In this document: piece by piece, positions 41,520-55,400 of the stretch
How the letters are laid out: every line of letters starts with the position of its first letter
Position numbering within the stretch: position 1 is the first letter of the stretch
NCBI GenBank assembly: GCA_013350335.1
Contig: CM023542.1
Location: 7,798,025-7,862,024 of the forward strand
DNA from: Chimonanthus salicifolius
Lineage: Eukaryota; Streptophyta; Magnoliopsida; Laurales; Calycanthaceae
DNA: 64,000 nucleotides
Direction: 5' to 3'
Notes under the pieces: generated by a model
The model's input: only the letters and a program-made list of their open reading frames with translations
What the model was told of the DNA's origin: nothing
The model's database searches: none
Program-made: the position numbers and the translations under genes

Positions 41520-42509
41520 TGTCCCGGACTGAGGGAGTCTTTATCTCTTTTCATGGTCTTCATTGCAGGAGGAATATTTCACTTTATTTGTTGCTGTACT
41601 ATGAACTAGGCACAATTTGATTATTTTATTTTATTTTTTAGTCTTTTATGGATTTGTTTTGGAATCTAGGGTTCTATCAAAGATTTGATACAGAGAAGAC
41701 GTCTCCATCTATGATTATGATTTTATACTTTAGGTGGTCCATAGGTTTAGCCACGTAGAGTAAATAAAGAAGATGGTAACTGTAAAAGAAGGCTAGGTAG
41801 CCATCTGATATGCTGTTTTGGGACAAGGGAAAAGATTTACCCAAGAAATGGAGAAAGCAGAATCACCCACAAATTCCTCTTTTTGTCGGTTCCATTTAGA
41901 TTTTGAGGAACTAGGAAGCATCCAAAGGAGGAAGAAGAAACTATGGGAGTTCTTAGGATAATGAATTTGGTCAATACAGTGTATATCAAAATGAAATACT
42001 AAGGGCCAGGCAATATATTTATATATTGCGGTCGTACATAAATTTCGTCGTTACGTATAAATTCAGTATAAACTTTATAATTTGATATAATTTCAAAAGA
42101 AAGAAATTATATCAGTCGAATTCAATCAATATGATGTGCTGTGCTGATACAAGCATAACACTGATATCTATCAACTTACTACATTTTTAACATCAGATTT
42201 ATATCTTCCAAAATTTTCAGTCGAATAGTCAAGCAAAATGGAACACAACAAAAGTTCACTGACTAAATGAAATAAAAATAACTCGTACATTCATCTAAGC
42301 ACCAAACTCTCATCTCAGCCAAAGTTCCTAATTATACAGCAACTAAATGGCAGTTTCCAGCCGTTAGACACTTTTCAATTGTCCATTTCATGATCTTATG
42401 ACATGTAGCAAGAAATCTCTCAAGTATTTAATTCTATAGGCCTTTTATCTATAGATAATCAACCATATAAAAATTGGTCGATATATTGCATTGATTGTAG
42501 AATATACAT
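41520..42509. other. Intergenic stretch, no gene seen
   Basis: AT-rich upstream region of the LRR gene. No element with recognisable ends and no coding potential. Confidence 0.4.
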
Positions 42510-42850
42510 CAGGGGTCAAAATATCTGCCCGGCCTGATATTGTAAATATCGGCCGCAATATCGGCGGATAAGTTTCTCTCTCCTCCGATATTTGCATTTC
42601 TCTCTCCTCCGATATTCAAAACTTTGAAAAACCGTATCGATTTTTGTTTTTTTTTTAAAGATCAAATAAATACCGATTTTTATACATATCGGCCGATATA
42701 GTGACCGATATTTGGACCAAATATCGGTCATATCAGCCGATAACCTTTTTGACTGGCCGATACATATCGTATCAGCAGATATCGTTCGCCCTGAAAAACC
42801 GATACATATCAGCTGATACATATTGTATCGGCCGATATTTCGAACTCCTG
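42510..42850. mobile_element. hAT-like MITE, CGGCCGATAT family, copy D
   Basis: The left end is CAGGGGTCAAAATATC, identical to copy A for 15 bases. The right end is a mutated GAACTCCTG. The duplication is ATATACAT (42502-42509) against ATATATAT (42851-42858), 7 of 8. The interior is a series of ATATCGGCCGATA variants at both ends around an AT-rich centre. Confidence 0.85.
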
Positions 42851-44150
42851 ATATATATAGTGCTCATATTGGCCAGTCGATATGTATTAGCAGGAACTAG
42901 TTTTTGTTTTTAGTTTTTAAATCATTTTAACCAGTTTTTTTAGTTGAGTCTTGCATTAAATATAATTTTAAAAAGTCATTCTCATCATCAAATTGATAGT
43001 GATATATTTATCTAATAATTTTTATCCAAAAAAATCAAAAAATAAAATAATTTAACGGGTTCAATTTTAGATAGGTCGACTCTCCTTAATTCTTATAATA
43101 TATCTCAATCCAATCTTTTTTCATGAACTAGAAAACCCTGAATAATATGACCCATCAGAGATAGTTAAGACTGTCCTGCACATATGGATTCATGGATGTG
43201 GATAATAAAAACTTGAGAAGTAAAGTTGAAGGAGAATCATCTCACATTCTGCATGGTCAAACGGAATTCAATCCAAGAGAAAGGAAGTGGAGCCAGTAGA
43301 AAAATGGATGGGACAAGACTCATATAGGATCGGACAAGACGGGACTCGTAAAGGTATCATCTCTCTGTTGTGTTCCCACTACACGCAACCTCCTCCCTCC
43401 CTCACCCGGCCCCTTCCCTCTCATCTCCATCTGTCACACTTTCACTTCACAAAGAATCCACTATAATTGTACTTTTAATTAAAAATAGAATTTTCAAAAA
43501 AAATAACTTCTCCAAAAAAAATTAAAGTAGTTTGAAAAAAAAAATTCTGTATATATATGTAATAAGAATAAATGTATTTTTTTTAATTTATGTGTGGAAA
43601 ACCGTAAGATACCCAATGTAAAACTCGGGATGTGCCCACTATCCAACTCCACACTAAGAAAGACAAACAGCTTCAGAGATCTTACCTAGATTGAAATTCG
43701 GGAATTGATAGAGAACCAATGTTTTTTATATAAAGAAATACCGATGTACTTTTTTACTACCTAAGTGATGACAAGTAAACAAAATGATAAGACCAGTGCC
43801 CTTATCAATTTCCATATTTTTGATTGGCTAGTTCAAATGTAAATAACTTACAAGTGCTAGAATGTAACAATAGTTATATTATTATAGCATTTGAAATTTA
43901 GAAGTGAGAGAAGATACAATTGAAGTATGGATTGATGTGGTGGAAGAAGACATGACTTTAGATTGAAAATTATACCAATATGATTTTTTATAGAGTTGAG
44001 TATTAAAATGAAATTTAAATAAATAAACTTTAAGTAGAAAGGAATAAGCTATGATCTTGAGGATGATGATTACGAAAATGACATTTATAGAATCTGAATT
44101 TATAGGACATGTCCATCCACATCATTCCAAAGTCCTTTAGATGTTGGACC
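42851..44150. other. Intergenic stretch, no gene seen
   Basis: It contains a second copy of the diverged repeat mentioned for 39550-39605 (at about 43570-43636) and nothing else I can identify. Confidence 0.35.
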
Positions 44151-44441
44151 TAGGGGTCCAAAAAACGGTAGACTCAAGATCTCGGCTGAGACACTGAGAT
44201 TTCGGGTCCACTGTCTTTCGGCCGATATCACGTTGATATCGGCCAATATTTTTTCCTCTCTTTTTTTTTAAAAAAAAAAATCTCAGGCCGTATCGGCTGA
44301 TATCAGTGAGATCTCGATCATATCAGTCAAGATCTCGCCCGTATAGCCGATACATCTCTTATCGGCCAAGATATCTCAGGCGTAAAAAACCCGAGAAATC
44401 TCAGCCGATACAAGATATCTCGAGCGTTTTTTTGACCCCTG
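44151..44441. mobile_element. hAT-like MITE, CGGCCGATAT family, copy E
   Basis: The ends are TAGGGGTCCAAAAAAC and GTTTTTTTGACCCCTG, with a perfect 8-bp duplication GTTGGACC (44143-44150, 44442-44449). The interior holds CGGCCGATATCACG, GATATCGGCC and related words. At 291 bp it is the most compact copy with a perfect duplication here. Confidence 0.9.
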
Positions 44442-44931
44442 GTTGGACCTAAGCTTGAAGCCAGCAAACGGGGTCGAAACTCATAACCTAAACCCCCACA
44501 TAAGCCATATTTCCTTTTAAAGATGTTGCATGAAATACGCTGAATAATAATAGAAGGTACAAAGAGACACTTTTCAACCAATTTACAAAAAGTTTAGCTC
44601 TTAACGAGAAAAACAATGAGGCCCCTTTTCAGTAAAAAATTGAGACTTGATGCAAAACATTCTATTTTTTGAAACATTGACAAGTTGTCACCAACTGCAA
44701 TTGAGACATGTATTACAATAACCTGCTGGAAAATCGACCCTATTAGCAGTTTATAAATATTCGATCCAAATAAAAAACTATAATACATTTCCAATTTGTT
44801 GTTTTAAATTAAGTAAAATATCGGGGTCCTTTGATCTTTAAGGCAGTTGGATCAAACTTTAATCCTCAAATGGAAATGGGGAAGGTTGAAGCAGAACCCA
44901 TGTTGGCATATTACTAAGGCTCCACACACGA

Positions 44932-45095
44932 GATAGCTCAGCTAATAACATTTCGCATTAGGAAGTGGGATGGTACAAGTTCGAGTCCCTGTCGCATAAC
45001 TCAATGGCTATTCTGTGAAGGTATGGGATGTCACCCGAAGGGAGGCTTTAGTAGAGCTGTGATCGAAATTCTCCCACGCTATCATAAAAGAAAAA
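44932..45095 (+). mobile_element. tRNA-derived SINE
   Basis: A-box region GATAGCTCAGCTAATAAC, B box GTTCGAGTCC at 44979-44988, and a short A-rich end at about 45083-45095. AAGGCTCC before and AAGGCTTCC after may be a short imperfect duplication. Confidence 0.65.
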
Positions 45096-45422
45096 GGCTT
45101 CCGGACTCATTGCACTTCTGATATTTTTATTCTAGAAACAAAAACAGGTTAGTCTCGGGCTCGAGTTTTGTCTTTGAATGTCCTATTATGTGGACACTGG
45201 ATCTTTGGGCTTCTGGGTTTTGGTACAAAATTTTAACTGAAACTGATAATAGGCCAAACTCGAGCAAACCTTAATACGTAACAAACCTTTTATTTGTGGG
45301 TGGGGTTCATTAAACCTTTGAATTTTGAGAGGCCTAATTTCCATCAATACTTGGTGAGCAGCCAGTTCGATCACTGATGGTTATCTAGCCTTAAAGACCT
45401 TCCATGTAATAAAGGTTCTTTA

Positions 45423-45519
45423 CTAAGAACACAAAAATGAGATATTCCCCCTTATTCCAAATAATTGATTTCTTACAGTGGGGGATCAACAAATTTAACA
45501 ATCTCGCTTGTGTTCTTAG
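45423..45519. mobile_element. Small Tourist-like MITE (97 bp)
   Basis: Inverted ends CTAAGAACACAAAAATGAGAT and ATCTCGCTTGTGTTCTTAG match at 18 of 21 positions. The trinucleotide TTA flanks both sides (45420-45422, 45520-45522), as in the PIF/Harbinger superfamily. TTA is common in AT-rich DNA, so the class is tentative. Confidence 0.55.
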
Positions 45520-45665
45520 TTAACAACAAAGTTTTCATTCATTTCAAACAAAAATGAAAGCTTTGGCACAAATATCAACGGACCTCTTAGAAAGTCGGGA
45601 CGAAGGTTAAAAGATTGCTTTCTGTAGATTTGGTAAATTATAAGGTCAATACTCAACAATCCCTG

Positions 45666-45824
45666 ACCTCGTGAAGAGAGGTCTTGAGTTCGATTCACGC
45701 TAAACACTCTCTTGAACCACTCCCCATAGTTGCTTACCCGGTGTGTGAGATTGGAAGGCTCGGATTAAAATGTCCTCTATCTAAATAAGGTGAGACCCCT
45801 GAACACCTTGGTCATAAAAAAAAA
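45666..45824 (+). mobile_element. 5'-truncated SINE with 18-bp duplication
   Basis: Flanked by AATACTCAACAATCCCTG (45648-45665) and the same word with one change (45825-45842). It keeps the B-box region GAGTTCGATTC and an A tail, but the A box is missing, so it was truncated on insertion. Confidence 0.85.
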
Positions 45825-46493
45825 AATACTCAACAGTCCCTGTTCAAAGCATAATTTGGCCCGTTAATACGAGGCCAGCAGGGATCATCCAAGAATGAGG
45901 GATGAGGGAGGGATTTTGGTTGCTGGAAAGAGTCAAAGAAATTGATATTGGATCACACACACCATCAGATTGAGGGGTAGGGTAAAATTGGTTATGGTAA
46001 CAGCAACGACAAACACATTCAGATATTATGCCAGTGAAGCTAGAAAAAGAGCTTCCACATTTCAATCACAACATTTACATTACAACAGTGAGCAATTGAC
46101 AACTGTGTAGATTTATTTTCCTATAATCATATTGAATCGAGAAAAATAAGTATAGAAGACAAGAACCTCTAGCACATTTAGCAGGTGATCATCGTTGCAA
46201 CTTAAGAATTGTGGGTTCAAGTTCCATGGGAGTCAAAACAGTTGACACAGACAAAAGAGATGTGCTAAAATCTGCAGGTGAGAAAAAGTCCATGTTGACT
46301 TTGCGAGAAAAAACCCATGTTGACTTTTCATAAATACTTGTTCAATGAAGAAAGTGCCATCAACTTTGAGTACCAAAATTTTATAGGCAGCAGAGCACAA
46401 GCCGTTTACTTTTAGAACTCTATGAACTACAATACATCGCTTTGCATGTCCATGCACTTCCCTGTTGCCCACTAAGCCACGAAGCAGTACATC

Positions 46494-49400
46494 CTAGTGC
46501 CTGAAATGCCTTACTTTGGTAAAGAGAAGAGACACTCCATATTTGTTGCAACAGTCTATCGCATCATTGTCTCTGATACTACCACCTGGTTCAGCAATGA
46601 TCCCAATGCCGCTCCGGCATGCTTCTTCGACAGCATCATTCCATGCTGCACATATTAGCAACCATGCACCCATGTAACTTGTAAAACGATGTACTGATGT
46701 CTGAAAAATAAATATGATACAAACAAAAGCCATGCACGTGCAGGCGTGGAATAACATAATTTTATTCCATTGAACAAGGGTAATGATATCAAAAAAAAAA
46801 AAAATACTGTGAACATAAAAAAAATGGTGTATAAATCACCACTAATACCCAACATATGGTATGAGTTCATTGTTTGGACTGTTGAATCAATGGATCACCT
46901 TGATGGGGAACAACCCAAACAAAAAGAAGAGGAAGAGGAAGAGAAAGAAGGGTACTATGTCTTGAGCACCTGAACAATATGCAGATTTTGAATTCATGAG
47001 TGGCTAGTATGTGTCCTGAAAAGAGGCAACTGGAATAGGACAACCACCCAGACATTGACTTTGAATTCTATTCCAGGTGCTACAACTGTAGGTGCTACTG
47101 GATCCATTGCCGATCCAGTGGAGACCATTATCATGACCAGTTGCAATACTGCAGTCAAGATGAAAAAGGAAATGTCCATTTCGGAGTTTCTAGTTCCGCT
47201 TCAGTACCCCTTAAAGAGAACTAGCGAGAAACCTTTTTCAATCAGAGTGTACCAGCTGAGCATAGTGAGGCTAGAAGGAATTCGATTTCCTTATCTTGGT
47301 CAACAAGTGAAGAAGGATCAACTAGTTCTAGTACCTTCCTAAACCCTAAACCAAACCCAGAAACAAAAACCCCTCCAATCACCAGATCATTTTCTTTTGA
47401 TTTCAAAAAGAAACATGAATTCAGCATGATTGACTCAGAACAGCCCAAATCACCGATTCTTCATAACCCAGAAGACGTTAGGTTCACACAAGATATCCTA
47501 TCTTGTAAAACAGTCTTAGAAATGAAGAAAATTTGCGAAAGAGCAAAAGGAAAGAACTTCCATGAAGCAAATGCTATTCTTGGAAGATCAGAAAGAAAGG
47601 AACCTCTAAGGAATTACATCCTATTCCCAGGAGATTTTCCTTATCAACCTAGAATGGTAGTTTATCAGACTATAGGAGGAAACCTTCCTAGATACGCTGA
47701 TGGATATGCCAACCAGAGGTATATGGAAGAAAAATCAATACCAACAGAAGGTCGAGAATTAAACATCGACAGAGTTAGTGATATCAACCAAGCATTAAAA
47801 GAATGGGCAAGATGTATGGAAATATGTTTTGCCCTTACTGCTACATGGAGTGTTGATCAGTGTCATCGTTACGCTGAGTTATCACTAAAAGGTGGAGCGA
47901 AAATGTTCATAGATTCACTTAGAAGATTGAGAGATCCCGAATCAATAGAATTGATAGAAGGATTGAATGCTAGAAATACCATAACAGACTGTTAAAAATT
48001 TAACTTCAATATAGTAGTGCCAATCATCATTCATGTGTGCAGTCCCAAACATGTATCGAGCACATTCTGAGCAATCTTGATCTGTAATGGAAGTCATATT
48101 CTACCACAGCATTGAAAAGAAATAAAAAAAATTAAAATGACTAGTACAGACTAAATATTTTTTGTTGAGAGAGAGTCCTTGAAATTGATTAGTAGTAATT
48201 GAGTGGAAATCATAACTTAGATAAATGAGTATGACGGTCATGATAATGACAACAATAACAATAGTACTAAGTGACAATTGATCACTTACCAAATGGGAAA
48301 AAGGCATCACTGGCCAAAGCTGCTCCTTTAGCCTCTTCTCCTGCTTTTCTCATTGCTATCCTTAGACTCTCTAGCCGGTTTGGTTGACCACTCCCCATGC
48401 CCAACATGCAGTTATTCTGTGGAAAACAGAGAGTTTAATACCATTATGCCACCTTTGAGAGACTGGACATAATATCTGCTCAGAGGCTTCAGCTTGCAAC
48501 ACCCACATTTAGATTTGACCTAATTTTGTACTTGAAACTACCATAGATGATATTAAATATCAAGACAAACATTTTCTAATTTGATCAAAACCATGCAGAA
48601 ACCTCTGTAAGTTCTGCAGGAAATCACCAAAACTGTAGAGGAAGTGAATAACCTGAGTGCCCAGCACACATGCAGAATTTATAAATATCTATATATACAG
48701 ACACCACAGTTTAAGACTTCAAAATCGTCCACAGCATTCACAATTTTCAACCCAACCATCACCCCCTTTCAGTATGAAGGCAGTCTGCTTTATCTGGTGT
48801 CCACATGAAAATGTGCAATTAAAAGATGATAATCACTGGTCTGATATGCATACACGAGTGACTCAATGAGCACCTATTAGATCAAGGATGCTTAGATCCA
48901 AGAACTGCACTGAGTAGGGACGTCTAGTGCATAAGCATACCATGGGCCATATGAATAAAAACATCCCATATTCCCTTCCACTGCATAAAGAGGCAAAAAT
49001 AGAGAAATTCACTTCAACCAGTGATAATTCATTTCATATTAAAAGTTGACATTGCATTTCAAATTTTAGGTATAAACTAAGATGACATTTGATGATGAAT
49101 GACTACAACAAATGGCAACTTTTTTCAAACCATATTTTCATGCATTAAAAGAAAAACATATTTCCAAACATGATAAGAAATTGGTCTGCAACTGAATTCT
49201 TGCATAGTAATTTTTGCTTCCATTTTTTGGTTAGTTGCACTCAAAGCTGCTTGGATCCAGGTAATTATATAAAGAATCTGGCCACGTACAGGGCATCAGC
49301 ATTATATTTGACCTTTTTGAGGGAAAAAAATTACTCAAAGGAATTAAGTAATAACCAGCTTACCAATTTAGTTATTAGATCTCAAATGATGAAAAGGTAC

Positions 49401-52400
49401 AGTAACACTTTGTTATCTTGGAAAACAATGTTCAGATAGTACCGAAGACTATTAGAGCCAGACATGCAGACACGTCCAGCATATATAGTGCAACCTAGGT
49501 TGCATCAGGATTCAGGAAACAAACAAAAATCCCCTTTTCTTCAGAAACAAAAGTTTGCCATTTAACCAGGAAAAAGATACCAACCTTAGCTATCACAATC
49601 GCATTGCTCTTGACATGCTTAACACAAAGCCATGCAAATTCTGCATCATGAAGCTCACTTTCTCCTGGAGCCTTTTCAGAGACCATACTAAATTCAATAT
49701 CTTGTGGTGTCAAGTCATCAGAGTCCTGAACTAACCAACCCCCACCAACTTGTCTGAGTGAGAGTTTTCCTTTCTCGTTCTTCGTTGCCTCAAGGATCCT
49801 GAGAGTCTTCGACTTTCCACATAGGACCTCAAGACCTCTTTCTGAATACTTAGGTGCGACCACTATCTCATAGAACATCCGGGTCTCACCATCCGTTGGA
49901 CTCCTGAACTCCCGGATTTCTTTTGCAAGATCCTTTAACATGACAATGAAAGCTCAACACATGCAAGTCAAAGGTCCTGCAAATCCATTTTAACACATCA
50001 CTTACCTCGTCAACTTCTACATTGAAGGCTACTATCCCTCCAAATGCACTAACTGGATCAGCTTTCACAGCCAGCCTATATGCTTCAAGAATATCAGCAC
50101 GTGATGCTACTCCACATGGATTTGTGTGCTTCACAATCACACATGTGGGACTCTTGAATTCTGAAACACAATTCCAAGCTGCATCTGCATCTAAATAGTT
50201 ATTATAAGACATCTCCTGCATATAAAAAAAATTGAACTTTCTTTATTAGAGTTGGTCATGACCACATACAAAATGAGGTATAGACAAGTGCATATAGGCA
50301 ATCAACATATGCACTAGTGAATAAGCAATAACCATTTTGCACAATTTTTTATTCCACTCAACTTGATAAGCTCGCTCTCCCTCCCTAACCACTCCCAACC
50401 CACAGCCCTCCCTGATGAGTGCTAATTAGTCTCACTCGCATGCACTAGTGAGGAAGGTGTAAGAAATACAACTAGAAGGTTGAAATCTGGATGTAAGCTA
50501 CAATGAGTTAAGACTAATAGGACCAACAACAACATATGTAAATCTTCTTCCAATTAAATTAACTCAATAAATGATTACTTGAGTATGGCTTGTTCAAACT
50601 CCAATAACCGACATATTCCTCTCTGAACATCATTGATTAGAGACTATTGAATGTCTTATTATGAGTTGCACTTACACACAAGGCAAAACTAAAAAAACCA
50701 ACTCCAGATAGATGGGAACAGGAACAGAATTGAAGGCATTTTTACATAGGCCGCGTTCACCCCTAAAAAGTTGTTATTTGTACATTGCAACCGTAGCCCC
50801 CCTCCCCTCTTATTTACTTTCACCCACATCCCCAAGAAATTTTCTGGTTCCAGCCATAGATAGCAATGATTATTATGATGGCGGTCATGAAAAATGAGTC
50901 ACAATTTAATTCAAATTACAGAAAAATGACTGAAAAGCGGTGCTTCTCATTCCTACTATAAGGACATCCCTTTATGAAATGTTCTTCCAGCTCATCTAAT
51001 TCGGACAAAAATAATGGTTGCGATAGTGTGTTATTTAGATAGAACACACTGCCAATTAATTGTTTTTTAGTTGCAATTAGTTGAAACCTTATTCATCTCA
51101 TTTCTTCCTCAAATGCCACCATACCCAAATTTACTAATTAGAACAGATGTTTCACCACTGAACTTCAGAACCACATGCATTGCATGCACCAAAACCAGCA
51201 TATAATAGTTTGGACTTTTGATAATAGTTAAGGAACCAGCACCAAAGGACCTGCTTTTCTCACCTTTCCATGGTGTTGTATAGCAGTTGCAATACCACCT
51301 GCATTCGCCACTGAAAGGCTCTTGTCAACATAAAATGCAGCTTTCTGATGAGGATTTTCACCATAGCGAAGTGAACATTGAAGCTCAAGAGGCACTGTCA
51401 AGCTCTGAGGAAATTTATCCCCTGAAAAGAAAAGAATAAGAACAATTGGGTAATCCTCATAAAAAAAATCATTATTAAAAAAAGGGTAATCCCAAAAGCA
51501 GGCATAACTTTGCATAAGGTCTAAATGACTAGTTGCAGATGATAGAACTCCACAGCTACCTCCTAACTGCTTCCACATCCACTCTGAAACTGCCGAATCA
51601 TAAGTAGCAACATGCTGGAAAGCCTTCCAAGCAAGCTTTCTACGGAAATTTTGACTATCATGTTCTTTCCCTTGCAGAAACTCAAGGACAACAGGATAAT
51701 CTTTGACATCCACAACAACCAGAACATCCTTGTGATTCTGTAAGAGGATTTATCAATGATTCACTATAGTTCAAAAATTGGTCCAACTATTTGAATTGAA
51801 ACACAAACCTTTGCAGCTGCTCTGATCAAGGTAGGGCCACCAATATCAATATTCTCAATGCCATCCTCAAATGCAATTTCTTTAGTTGAAGTAACTTTCT
51901 CAACAAAAGGATACAAGTTCACCACCACCACATCAAATGTGCCTGTGAAAATGGTGTTGCAAATGGAAAAATTATAACAGCAATAAACATGTAACAAATC
52001 TAATCAAAACCACAATAGATCATACATGTACAAATGCTGTTAACCAGTAGGTGTTTAAGTTTGATATTTAAAGGGAATATTTTCTACTTGTGATTGTGTA
52101 TACTCGGTGCAGGCACAAAACATTAGAAACATGGGTGACAAGTTTGTAGTAAGAATCACTCAAAACCCATCTTTGAACATTCCAGAGTGGCAGAGCCAGG
52201 AAAATCATGATAGATGGGAATTACATTAGGCCTTTCTAGAGAGAGAAAGAGAGTATTATATATGTGTGTGTATATAAAGCTATCACTCACCAATTCCATG
52301 TTTATCTAGAGCCTCCATGTGATGGATCTGATCTCTTCGAGCAAGAATTCCCCCATGTATGATAGGATGCAAAGTTTTCACACGACCATCAAGCTGCAAA

Positions 52401-55400
52401 AATAACAGAATCTCCATCAGGGTTAACACTAAGATTGTATTCCTCTGAGAAACAAACAATGAGGAGGAGGTAACAAAAGTTAAAAAAAAAAAAGCATAAT
52501 ACAGGGGGTAATTAATAATTTTCACAATGCTTCCAATTTTTATTGTGATGAGCAAAAAACAAAAAGGTTATTAGTGACACTGTTATCATTTGTCCACTCT
52601 GTCCATATGATAACAGTTCACTTGTCCATAATTTCTAATGAAGAAAATGAATATTAGAAATAAGTATTTAGGCCAAGGCACAAGACACCCAAGATGCAGA
52701 GGGATATTGGAGACTTAGACACAAGGCAAATGCCCAGGTATGGCCTCGATTCTATTGAATGCACTTGTATTTATTTATTAAAATAAAGCCTCAGCCTAGG
52801 TGTGAGCCTTTGACTACAGTCTACAAGCCTAGGCATGCCTTGACTACCATGGATACAACCCTCATTCAAAATCTTTGTTTGTGGAGCAGCTCATTAGTTC
52901 TGCTCTACTCCAAAGTTCTATTGCCAGTGGCAAGAAGAAGAAGAAAGAACTATTAACTATGGTGTAAGCCATTGCCCCTCTATGCATGGTTGTATCAGAA
53001 AACAACATTTATTGCATGAGCAGATGAAATGGAAATAAACTAATGCTTAAACTATGTACAGAAGTTACAGAGCAGTTAATCTCCTAGTGACACCCAGGGA
53101 AAAAAAAAGATGGTATCAGAAAAGGACATTTAGTGCATGACTGGATGAGATGGAAACAAAATGACACTTAAAATACATACAGAAGCTCACGGGGCAGTTA
53201 ACTTCGTAATGACACTAGAACCAAAAAAAATATTTGGTACTCTCTGCTGAAACTAAGTGCTGATTCTTTTTTCCTTTTTTTTTTGAAAGAAAGTGCTAAT
53301 TCTTTTTTAAGATGCTGATTCTTTTTTCGTTCTTTCTTTTTCTGGAATGATATGGGTAGGAGACGATGTGGCTCCATTCCCTTTGTACATCATGTTTGCT
53401 AGACAAGAAGAATGACCTAAATGAGTGTCCCCATCCCCATTCTTTGTAGAAGACAAGAGATAGCCCTAGTAATATGAGTTAAGAGGTTACAAATCAAAGG
53501 TGAGAAACGGAGATCATTGAGAACATGGAGAGAAGAGATAAAGAAAGATATAATAGATTGTAGTGTGACGAAAAGTAGTACTCAAAAAGCTTATCCTAGA
53601 TTAATGGCATAATAGGCAAATGGTGATGATCCATTCCTCTAAAAGACCTATTATTGATGGAAGAGCAACTCTAGGGAGACGAGGGTATATATTTTCAATA
53701 GGAAGACAACACACTTACCATGGTTTTCACATGGTTGAGTAAGATGGATAGAGGATTTCATGGATGATATAATTCAAGGAAACTCCTCAATCTAATCATT
53801 ACAACACTGTGAGATGGGCCATGAAAAATCTAAGGCTTATAGCTATCAAATTTTCAAATCTAAAATCAGAAGGCTAAAATGATCAAGTGAGGCTCAAATT
53901 TTGCACATTCAATGAATCTGTTATTTTCTGCATATTTCATCAGAAAATATATGGCCCACTTTAACATTTAAAAAGTGGTCTCCCTAGAGTTTTTCTTCTT
54001 GGAATGGTATAAGCAGCACAACAATTGGTTGAAGTGACGAGATGGCACCATAATTTTTTAACAATAATCAACTCATTAAGTGAAATCCCAACTGTTCACC
54101 AAGTCAAGTCTAGCATGGATGCGTTTATATCTAACATCATCACAATTAAATGCTCCTAATTTAATGCGGGCATCAATGAAGGTGGGTCCAAGCCCAATTC
54201 CTATGAAGTCAAGTCCAAGATCAGGCCCAAGCCTTGGCCCGACAAGCTGCCAAGATCTATGCAATCCAGCTTTGTGGACCTACACACGCCAGGCCCAGCA
54301 AAGGCAGGCCCAGCAAAGTGAGGCCCAATTAATTAGTACGCACGCTGGGAGCATTAACTGGTCATGACCGATTTTGGGAGCTTCCAGATTCATCAACGAG
54401 TAATTTATTAAGTTGTTTCTTTATTGAGACTTTAATTCTAGTAGGTTTCTTAGTTTTGAGTTACTTGAGAGATTAGAAGTCTATTTTAATAGCAATATGT
54501 TTTCAATTAGGAAGTTTAGATATAGGAATTGTTATTTGAGTCAAGTCGAGTACGGAGGGTCGGCTCCATTATTTCTATGTTTTCAGTCCGTAGTTTTCCT
54601 ATATAATGAATTGTAATCCACCAGTTGAGTTTTTTTTTTTGGATAATAAAAGTTTATTTTCTCTTTACAAAAGATGGATTGTTTGTTTGTGTTTGTCGCT
54701 GCACATTGATGCAGACGTTCTTCTAAAACCAGGCCAGATCCTGGTGTCTAGCAGCCCGTCACAGCAAGCAAATTGTTGCTCGTTTGGAGTTGCAGATTGC
54801 TGTAGATTTCAGACAACCCCACAGGTGTTGGCGCTGATTAGCACCACCTGTTTTGGCATGCAACTTGTGGAAGACAAGTGCTGCAACAATCAGCACTTCA
54901 AGGTTTGGTCAAGGTATTGATTCCACCTAGTTGAAAATTCATCAAGGCAATATTACTCTTCATTGAGTGTCTTTGTGGGCCTTAGTGCTATTTACTTTAT
55001 AACCCAACAATTGGGTTCATCTAATTACACGGCATAATAACTAAGCTTCCGTGTAATATTCGGGTTTTGACAATTTATGTCTTAGCCTACATCATAATTC
55101 GCTATCAAATGGTTATAATATAAACTGTTAGGAGAAGGATAGTATGAAGGCTAAATTTCCACCATTCCAAGTCCTACCAAATAAGTAAACAACCATTCTC
55201 TTATTCTATTCCTTCAAAATTATGAATGGAATGCCATCTAAGCATTCCCATTGCATAAGAATAATCACCTACCAAATGGTGCCAAAGAAAGTCTGACTAA
55301 TCATAGAAGACATACTGTAAGGAAATTGATGTGAGAGCACCGTCTGCAACTACCCAGGAAGAAGATAGCCAATGTTTGCAACTTGGGCAGAAGTAGGAGA

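Noticed and set aside
44940..45000. A possible tRNA gene with A and B boxes
   Set aside because: The cloverleaf arms do not pair and an A-rich tail follows at SINE distance.
46233..46472. A minus-strand frame just downstream of the PurH stop
   Set aside because: It follows the conserved VRHFRH end and stop codon, has no family similarity and no splice connection.
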